The position numbers and the translations under genes are program-made. From Theristus sp. LFF4_11 (Eukaryota > Nematoda > Chromadorea > Monhysterida > Xyalidae), in contig JASANC010003066.1 of NCBI GenBank assembly GCA_030248135.1, forward strand, positions 20,001 to 84,000: a stretch of DNA of 64,000 bases, read 5' to 3'. Numbering within the stretch: position 1 is the first letter of the stretch; every line of letters begins with the position of its first letter. Below are positions 51,950 through 64,000 of this stretch, in pieces. The notes beneath the pieces are model-generated. The model was given only the letters and a program-made list of their open reading frames with translations. It was not told the origin of the DNA and did no database searches.

Positions 51950-52297
51950 ATGGCGCTCGACTATTCGGCTTTCGACGGACTTTACATTTTGGGCGACGAA
52001 ATTGGAAGCGGTGGCTTTGGAAAGATGAATATCGCAACGCACATGCTGACGAAAGAACGGGTGGGATTAAAAATTATTGAAAAGAAAGCTGTCGGCGTGA
52101 GCGTTCGCTTTGCTTGCTGTGAAGTTGATTTTTTTTGTTCTCCAGTAATAGTTGCTTTCAAGAAAACGCCACACACACAGCACCATTTGCCGCGTGTCAG
52201 CACGAAATTGCGCGCGCTGAAGACACTGCAACGTCAGCATATTTGTCGCTTGTATCAGGCGATCGAGACGGAAAACAAATTTTTCATTGTTCTCGAG
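51950..52297 (+). pseudogene. MELK-like protein kinase, first two exons only
   Basis: Exons 51950-52096 and 52181-52297 join in phase to 88 codons. GDEIGSGGFGK is the glycine-rich loop and VGLKIIEKKAVG corresponds to the VAIK strand. The second exon has LPRVSTKLRALKTL and RQHICRLYQAIETENKFF, closely following MELK (maternal embryonic leucine-zipper kinase). Changes at key positions: Gly for Ala in VAIK, and Lys where kinases of this group have the conserved helix-C Glu (TEI becomes TKL). No catalytic loop (HRD) or DFG sequence is found before the next gene. It is probably a truncated, inactive copy, although distant exons cannot be excluded. Confidence 0.72.
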
Positions 52298-53906
52298 GTT
52301 TTACTTGATCGTGAAAGTTCATCACGATTCTTTGTTTACTATTAAAAGTCAAATGCAATTTTCCTTTCCATACGATTTCGAACAATCATTGTTGTTCTTG
52401 TTCATTTCATGTGGGTGAAGGAAAAAATTACACACGCACATCAGCTTCTTGTATGGTTTTGTTTGGGATTCGCTGTCTCCTGAACCTCGTTCCATTTTTT
52501 TGAGTTTGCGTTTGGAAAAAATCTATTTTTCAAGCAACCATGATGAAGCTAAAATGGCACAAACTCAGGTCTTGTGTGAATGATGGAAGTTTTCAGGGAA
52601 TGTATGAACGGAAAATGAAAATAATGGCGCCGCGCCCGCTTTTGGTAACCTTTTGAAAGAAAATCTGCATTGGACGTCACGACTGCAAGTTCAAACTTCA
52701 GTTGTTCGTTAACAACAAACGCCTACACGAAACCTATTTATCTTGTGTTATAGGACAACCCTGTTGTATGTCGTGATCGCCAGTAAAAATAATAAAAACA
52801 TGAAAGTTTGTTGACTCTGTCGGAAGAAACTCGTTCAGTTTAATAACTCTAAGCATTTTCTACTGTTTCAAAAAAATTCTTTCTTTGCTGTTTCTTTGCA
52901 TGTTATTGCAGACGACGAGCTACGTAACAAGCAAACGCTCGGCTCAACGAAATCGTCTGAAATGCAATGCAGTTTTGGTTTTCAACTTTTTTTTTAATTG
53001 TACGTGTGGAATAAATTCTTCGGTTATTATGAGTTGTGCCTGTGAGCTTCGTTTTATCATTCAAACGAGCTTTTTTCAAACGGTAAGGATCCGCCACAAA
53101 GCTGCGGTCGTCGTTGTGTCCACAAAAACGTTTTATTTTCAACACTTATGTGCATCAGACGCTTGATATGACCAATCATCGCACCAAGTTCAATTTAGCC
53201 AATCAGCTGTCTCTGCAATTCAATGCCAATTTGCGTTCCAATCAAACAAGCGGGGCCTCGCCTGCCTGTGTGTTGTTCTTGAAAGGGGCGGAGTTACGCG
53301 CGTGCGTGTGCGCGCGCGTTATTGGATCATGAGCAATGAGCAATGCCGATGCCAAGTGCGCGTGCTTTTAATAAAGAAGCTTTTCGATCGGCTCCTGCTC
53401 CGGTTTAGGTATGTAGTTTTACGATTAAAACAGGTGCATGTGCAGTGGCGGTGGCCCCTGCCCTTTAACACAGGAAAGAAAAAAATGCAAAAACTGAATT
53501 GTTCATTTTCACCTTATCAAAAAGGCTTGGCTTAGGATTAGCATTAGGTTTAGGATTAGGAACCTACAACGACTCATTGCAAGCAACCTCTGATCAGAAA
53601 TAAAAAAAATCACTTTTAAGTATGTATACAAATCCGTTGCGCTGCGCGCACGCCACGCCACACACGCGGTTTGATTATTACTTTCTCAAAAGGCTTGGAT
53701 CATTGCTGCCGCAGCGCGCGCAACACAAAAATCTTCAAAAAAAGTCATTGCAAAAGAAGGGCGGGCGGGCAGGGGGGAGTTGAGTGCATGAAAACAAGTT
53801 TTGTGTTGATGAAGTACCAGTCAGCTAGCTTTATTTGATTTGACGCCCGACGCAGAACAAAACCTTTTCACCGCAATCGCAAGAGAAGAAGACGATCGTG
53901 TCAACG
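52298..53906. other. Region between kinase fragment and LUC7-like gene
   Basis: No further kinase exons and no other gene recognised. A segment at 52,912-52,972 has splice-like borders, but its translation matches nothing I know. The GC-rich stretch at 53,630-53,780 may be near the LUC7-like promoter. Confidence 0.45.
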
Positions 53907-56900
53907 ATGTCGGCGACGGATCAGATGCGCGCGATGATCAGCGAGCTGATGGGCAGCGATCCGGGCGCTGCCGGCGACCACAAAGCTCGCATCGCGTACT
54001 CGGCGTCGTCCGTTTGTCGCAGCTATTTGGTCGGATGCTGTCCGCATGATATTCTCTCGAGCACCGTTAGTTTCAGTGTTTTTCGTTGCTTGAACTTCGG
54101 AGGGGAAATTGACAAATGTGATTGTTTCACTCTTCTTTTAAACAATAAATTCCGTCGGGTTGTTTTTTTTTTGTCGCGAAGCGGCAGCAAGCAAGTGAGT
54201 AATTGAGTCCAACAAGAATCAGGATCGATTTCCTTCAGTTGAACTTCAGATGGTTGAGCGGGATTTCGGCGATCAAGAAGCTCAAACATCAAGCGGTTTT
54301 GTTAATGAATCAAATGTGGAATGTATGGAAGCTGGATGCACACAGACACAACGCACAATGCATTCGTTTTCAGCGCATGGACATGGGCAACTGTCCGAAA
54401 GTGCACGATCTCGCGCTGCGCGCCGATTTCGAGCGTGGGCAAAAGGATCGCGATCATTTTTATGATTTGGACGTCAGTTTCTGCGCAATTTTCTATATTT
54501 AGTTTAAAAACCACAGTCAACTTTTATCAGTCGGTAAACTGCACGGGCCATTGTCGTTTTCCACCCTTTCCCGCATTTCTCAGGCCCTCGAGCATTTGGA
54601 GCGATTCTTCGACGACTGTGACCGAAAGATGGAGATCGCAAAGAAGCGACTCGCTGAAACCCAAGAAGAGCTCGGCCAGGAGGCGGCCGAAAAGGTGCGT
54701 TTCGTGATCTGAATCACTGAAATTGGCTTGTGGTGTTCTTATGTATTCATTATAAAGCCAGTAAGTAATGGTAGCTGAATAAAAAGTGATTGCAACTTTT
54801 GTTTTTTTTTCATGTCCAAAGCTTGTTTTCCTTCAGTGGCGAAGAATTTTTTTGTATCGCAGGCCGATACAGTGCTCGAAATCAACGAAGACATCGGGAA
54901 AACGCTGGCAGAGGCAGAACGATTAGGCGAAGAGGGACTGGTTGAGGAATCGTTGAAATTGATGGAACAGTTGGATGAATTGCGGGTGAAAAAACAAGAA
55001 GCTGAGGTATGCTGTGGTCGACAGTACTAGGGTTGGCACAGGAAAAAAAAACGGTTTCTTTTCCGTTTTAAAACCGGTTTTTTTTCCAGTTTTTTTTCTT
55101 GAAAAAATAAAGAACCGGTTTTTTACCTTAAAAATTTTCAAACTTCGTGGTCAAAAATCACAACTCTTCGTTTGATTGATAAAATGTAAAATTATATTTT
55201 TGAAAAAACGGTGCAGTGAACTGTGTCAAACTGAACTGGTGAAGCATCATTTTGCAGAAGCTTTTGTGTCAAGGGTCAAATGAAATACGATGAAGACAAG
55301 GTGAGTGCTAAACCAAGTGCATATGCAGACTGACTGACGATGTTGTCGATTTGCAAAGGGTAACTGATGAAATGTTATTTTTCAAACGCAATCCGCCACC
55401 GGTTTCACTTTGCAGTTCTGCAAATCTCGCCCCCTAATCGGGGTCAGCTATCCGGTCTCCTTGCAACCATCCCTCCCCGCTCCCCACACCTACACGGTCA
55501 CTGCCCAGTCTTTGTTTTCAATTTATTGAACGTGCTGCCCTGGAAACCAATAAAAGCGAAATTAATTTGATTTGAAACAAAAAATTGGGTAGCATTTGGT
55601 GGCAAAAATAGCATATTGGGTCGGTTGTATGCCCTAAAACAGCATTTTACGCTGCTCAAAATCACTAATTTTGATGTATTTCCTATTTTGAGTTCAAGAT
55701 GCCAAGTTCTGAAAAGTTTAAGAGGTAGGAAGCATTAGGTTTTTTTATGGTTTTAAAACGGTTTTAAAACGGAAAAGAAACCGGTTTTTTTCCTGGCAAT
55801 ATAAAAAACCGGTTTTTTACCAACTCTAGACAGTACACAAGCTTTCATGGCTCAAGTGGTTCGAGAGGAGCACATCACTGATGAGGCCATCCCGCTAATA
55901 CCGAATACACGTTTATTATCACAAAAAACGAATTCAATCGAAACAGATCGGAGCTTGCTTATGCGGCTTGTTGCTGTGTTGCTTGATTGATACGTAACCT
56001 TGATCAAGTGACTCTTGTCGCCATTTTTTTATTCACTTGTGTGCCAATTTCCTTTTAATTGTACTCCAATCTCCAATCCAATCCAACCTGGTTGGTGGCT
56101 TTCTAATTTCACTCCCTCCAATGCAGCACGGTGCGATGCCATCCCAAATTGCAGACGGAGTACCGCAACGCGCTGCCTGCGAGCAGCTACCAGCAGCAGA
56201 AGCTGCGCGTCTGCGAGGTCTGCGGCGCCTACCTCGGCATCCACGACAACGACCGTCGCTTGGCCGATCATTTCGGCGGCAAGCTGCACATGGGCTTCGT
56301 GTTCTTGAGGGACAAACTCGCTGAGCTGAGAGTCAGTTTTTGTCTCAGTCGGTTGCAACATCTTTGGCCGAATCGTTTGTTCAAAATCACATTCAACTAG
56401 CTGTGTAGCGTTCTGAACTGTTACTGTCTGTCTGTCCGTTGCACAGAACCATGAATTTATTGATTCGGCGATTTTTTGTTCCGATTTATTTGTTGGTTCT
56501 TGCAATCAAATGAATATCGCCGTTTTTTTTTCACTTCGAACTCCACGTAAACATGCCGGCAGAATTCATTTCCCATTCTGCCCACGAAACACATTGTCGG
56601 GTGTTTTCTCGCAGGAAATCGCGCCAGAGCGTCGCGCGAAACGAGCCGTCGAGCGGCCGTCTGCGAGCTCGATGGGCGATCGACGATCGTCGTCGTCGAC
56701 TTACGATCGTCGAAGGAGTGATCGAGATCGAGATAAAGACAGGCGGTAAGGTTTTGACTGCTGAATGAAGCCCGTTCCAAACCTGCGTACAGTGCACGTC
56801 ATTGGACCCGAATGGCTCATCGCCTGAATGTTTTAATGCGAACGCTAGGCAAACCGCAAACTTTAGAAAAAGGGTCCATCTTTGTTGTTTTGCAGCCAGT

Positions 56901-58465
56901 CTTTTAGCGTCTTTTTGTAAAAATTTGGCCAGCTGAAAACGTTTCTGCTACATTTCAACAAATTCATGTTTTTTATTCAGGCGTCGCCGTTCTCGCTCAC
57001 GCAGTCGCAGGTAAATTTCGATTTTTGCAATGATTATTTTTGTTGACTTGTTTCAGCCGAGCCGATGTGTTTTTTGTTTCACTGTTTTTTTGTGCTCACG
57101 TCACCTTTTCACCAAACTCATCATTCGCCTTTTTTCGATTGTCAGGTTTGGCAGTCCACTACTGAGCGTGAAGGTATAGCCTTGCGGCCCTGTGTGTCAA
57201 AACAGAGAGAGACAGAATCACACAAATCTAATCTCCTACTCTAAAAAAGGGTCGGTGGCCAAAAGTCGAGCCCGATTTTTGGTACGTTTTTGTGTTGAGC
57301 AGTGCAGTCGAACACACCGCACACACGAACAAACACGAAAAGTCCCTGTCTGAAGACCGAATATATCGTACTTATGATACGTTGCCTTGCATTCACAAAC
57401 AAACACCACTGCCACACGCGGGTACATTTGCCACTGTGTTTGTTTGTGTGTAAGTGTAACATTGTACATTGTGCGAAACAAGTATTCGGTTTTCAGACTA
57501 GGATCTATTGATACTGGTTGGCTGTTTTTCGCTTTCTTATTGGTCAACACAGCACGGCCAATCAGCGGGTTTAGCTATTTTTGGCAAATTTTGTGTGTTC
57601 GACTGTAAACTTTGAGTGGCCGCCGACCCGACAAGCCGTACGTTAATCCAGTCTTATCGTTTTTATTGCGTTTTTGTTTTTACTTCGACAATTTTTAGAT
57701 TTTATGATTGTGTTTATTTCGACGAGCGGAGGGGTTTATCGTAAAACTGGGTTTTCGCTTGAGTCATCACTGTTTTATGAAAATCAATGGGGCGAATCTT
57801 TTTTCGTACCGCTTTCCACGTGCAAATTCATCAAGAGCGTGTGATCAGTCAGTCTGTTCTCCAGCTTAAATAACCAAAAAATCGTCGTTCTGATTTATTA
57901 AGATCAAGATTCATCTGCGTCAGGATCTTTTCCTGTTGTTCATGAGTGACTTTGTTGACAGTCTTAAATCTAACTAAATAAAAAAACTGAAGCCTAGCTT
58001 TCAGTTGCAGAAGCAGATTCAGAACGCAAAGTCGCTTTTTTCGGTAACAGGCACTGCTCGCACGCTGCGAAGAATTTCCGGTCTTCCATTGCGCCCTTTT
58101 TTCACGTGACCCTCGAATTGTTTTTCCAGTCGAGGAGACCGCCACAGCAAATCGTCGTCCTCGGCCAGACGCAGCCGCGAGCGTGAACCGTCCGACCGGC
58201 GTCGTCGTCGATCCAAATCGCCGCGCGACAAGAAACGGCGTTCTCGTTCGCCTCGCGACAAAAAAGAGGACACGAGAAAGAGGTAGTGTGCAGGAAACGC
58301 AGGTTTCTGGTGCGGTGCATACTTTTAGTGAAAAATTTGCCTGGTCAATTTTTTAGCATGGTCGCTTTTTTCAGCACCGACAAAGAGCAAAAGGCCAATG
58401 GCAACGCGCCGGTTAAATCAGATGAAAAGAGCAAGGAAACACGGTTTTCGGATGTCGATGACTGA
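53907..58465 (+). CDS. LUC7L: LUC7-like pre-mRNA splicing factor (9 exons)
   Basis: Exons 53907-54065, 54374-54472, 54584-54694, 54863-55006, 56155-56331, 56615-56745, 56981-57010, 58130-58282, 58375-58465 sum to 1,095 bases and 364 residues in phase. The N-terminus MSATDQMRAMISELMG opens the LUC7 domain, with the first zinc finger around VCRSYLVGCCPHDIL and MGNCPKVHDLAL. Exons 3-4 form a coiled coil. Exon 5 contains the second finger and the most conserved block (QQQKLRVCEVCGAYLG, NDRRLADHFGGKLHMGF). Exons 6-9 give a C-terminal Arg/Ser/Asp-rich tail. LUC7-like proteins belong to the U1 snRNP and help select 5' splice sites in the nucleus. Introns 4 and 7 hold transposon insertions. Assignment among the LUC7L paralogues of vertebrates is not possible here. 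Confidence 0.95.
55028..55828. mobile_element. hAT-type non-autonomous element with 8-bp TSD
   Basis: Flanked by the direct repeat GACAGTAC (55,020-55,027 and 55,829-55,836). Ends are TAGGGTTGGCACAGG and its near complement CTTTTTTACCAACTCTA type, and both subterminal regions carry CCGGTTTTTT and TTTTAAAAC motifs. The 8-bp duplication and TAGGGTTGG end are typical of hAT transposons. No transposase inside the 801 bp. Inserted in intron 4 of the LUC7-like gene. Confidence 0.88.
57248..57630. mobile_element. MITE with GGGTCGGTGGCC ends
   Basis: GGGTCGGTGGCCAAAAG on the left and CTTTGAGTGGCCGCCGACCC on the right are inverted. Inside are a second inverted pair, CTGAAGACCGAATA and TATTCGGTTTTCAG. 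In intron 7 of the LUC7-like gene. Confidence 0.7.
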
Positions 58466-59172
58466 AGAAATTGACACTGTTTGTTTGTTTGTGACGTTGG
58501 AAAATCCAGCGCTTCAATGGTCCGCTTATCTGTCCATCCATTGTGTGAATCGCTAAAAATTCAAGGCCAATTCAAATTCCCGCGTGAAGAACATCACCGT
58601 GCTGTGCGTGCGTGTATGTATTACTCGTGTGTGCTCCATGCGACAGCGACAACACACGACACGGTGCATGTTTGCGCGCTAGCTTGAATTGATGTGCATT
58701 TCATTTTGACTGCGTCAGAACGATTTCAACGATTTTTTGTCGAATTTTGATATGTCGGGAATGTTGTGACATTCCTACATTTTTTCAGTCATTTTCAAGT
58801 TTGGATTGCTTGTTTGTTTCCGTTGTTGCGTGTGTGTTTTTGTTTTTTTATCTGTCCATTGTTGTGGTCAAGGTCAATTGTTTTGTTTGTGCTGACTTTG
58901 CGTTTTTCATATTGTGTTTTAGGGCAATCGTTTTTTGTTGATAGTTTTCACTTTCTTTTCCCAATATGTTTTTTCCGAAGAGTTTTTGTGTTTGATAGTA
59001 GTAATATTGGTGATTGCATTATAATGTAATTGGTAATCACTTGAAATGCGATTGGAGTTTTCTGTACTCCCCATGATAAAAAAATACATTTCCAATCAGA
59101 AACGGATAAAAAGTTTTCAGCCAAAACCGTTTGACGTTTCTTTCAATGGAAGAATACATTTATTGTGGATTT
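58466..59172. other. Intergenic region
   Basis: 3' UTR of the LUC7-like gene and a T-rich stretch at 58,770-58,990. Nothing else seen. Confidence 0.5.
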
Positions 59173-59388
59173 ATTCAAACGTGTCCGGGCTAAAATGACG
59201 TCATTTGCTTTAAAAACGCCCGTTTATCAAAGTACAGACACTAAAATGTTAGTTTGGTGTGACTGATTCGACATTCACCCATTTGTTTACGGGAAGAAAT
59301 CGGCGAACGGAAAGTCTGATTTGCTGTGAACGGCAAGCGCACGTTTGGCGGCACATGACGTCATTTCAGTGGGACACGTTTAAAAAAT
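59173..59388. mobile_element. MITE with TGACGTCA-type ends
   Basis: AAACGTGTCCGGGCTAAAAT followed by GACGTCATTT at the left, and its near complement ATGACGTCATTTCAGTGGGA followed by CACGTTTA at the right. Same family as 13,741-13,960. It lies 70 bp upstream of the WDR13 start codon, so its palindromes are in or near the promoter. Confidence 0.7.
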
Positions 59389-59459
59389 AGGTCATACTCT
59401 TACGCCGCATTCATGTTGCGTCATCTGTAAAATGTGAAAAGAAATCAGACGAAAAAAAT

Positions 59460-64000
<4,541 letters not shown>

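Overview
The window is nuclear DNA from an animal, most likely an invertebrate. Its cellular genes are cut by many short GT-AG introns (two begin with GC), and they match metazoan families: TMEM151, a chymotrypsin-like protease, MELK-like kinase, SMC1, LUC7-like and WDR13. Nothing in the sequence fixes the phylum. Intergenic DNA and introns are crowded with non-autonomous transposons, tRNA-derived SINEs and satellites.

Layout. 1-8.3 kb is repeats: two copies of a 1.05-kb inverted-repeat element, then two rounds of a 149-bp satellite array plus a spacer. 9.75-17.45 kb is a complete 16-exon TMEM151-like gene (+). 18.3-20.1 kb is a small multi-pass membrane protein gene (-). 21.0-22.9 kb is a trypsin-like gene (+) whose final exon, which should carry the catalytic serine, is not found in the window. 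Next come a fold-back element with another element nested in it (23.0-24.2 kb) and a 23.1-kb Polinton/Maverick (adintovirus-like) element at 24,433-47,572. Beyond it lie decayed SMC1-like exons, a full-length SINE (-), the first two exons of a MELK-like kinase, a complete LUC7-like splicing factor gene (+, 53.9-58.5 kb) and a nearly complete WDR13 gene (+, from 59.46 kb to past the right edge).

The Polinton has about 3-kb terminal inverted repeats that carry their own small genes. Between them, mostly rightward, are a zinc-finger protein, DDE integrase, a penton-like capsid exon, a basic core-like protein, the major capsid protein, a putative type I membrane protein and a packaging ATPase with two small ORFs behind it. 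Leftward are an adenain-like protease with a long C-terminal extension, protein-primed DNA polymerase B, and two accessory genes. Together these provide replication, integration, capsid maturation and packaging. Many of its genes are split by short introns. The element looks largely intact, with exceptions: one arm's copy of a small gene is frameshifted, the penton-like gene lacks a visible N-terminal half, and no target-site duplication is visible.
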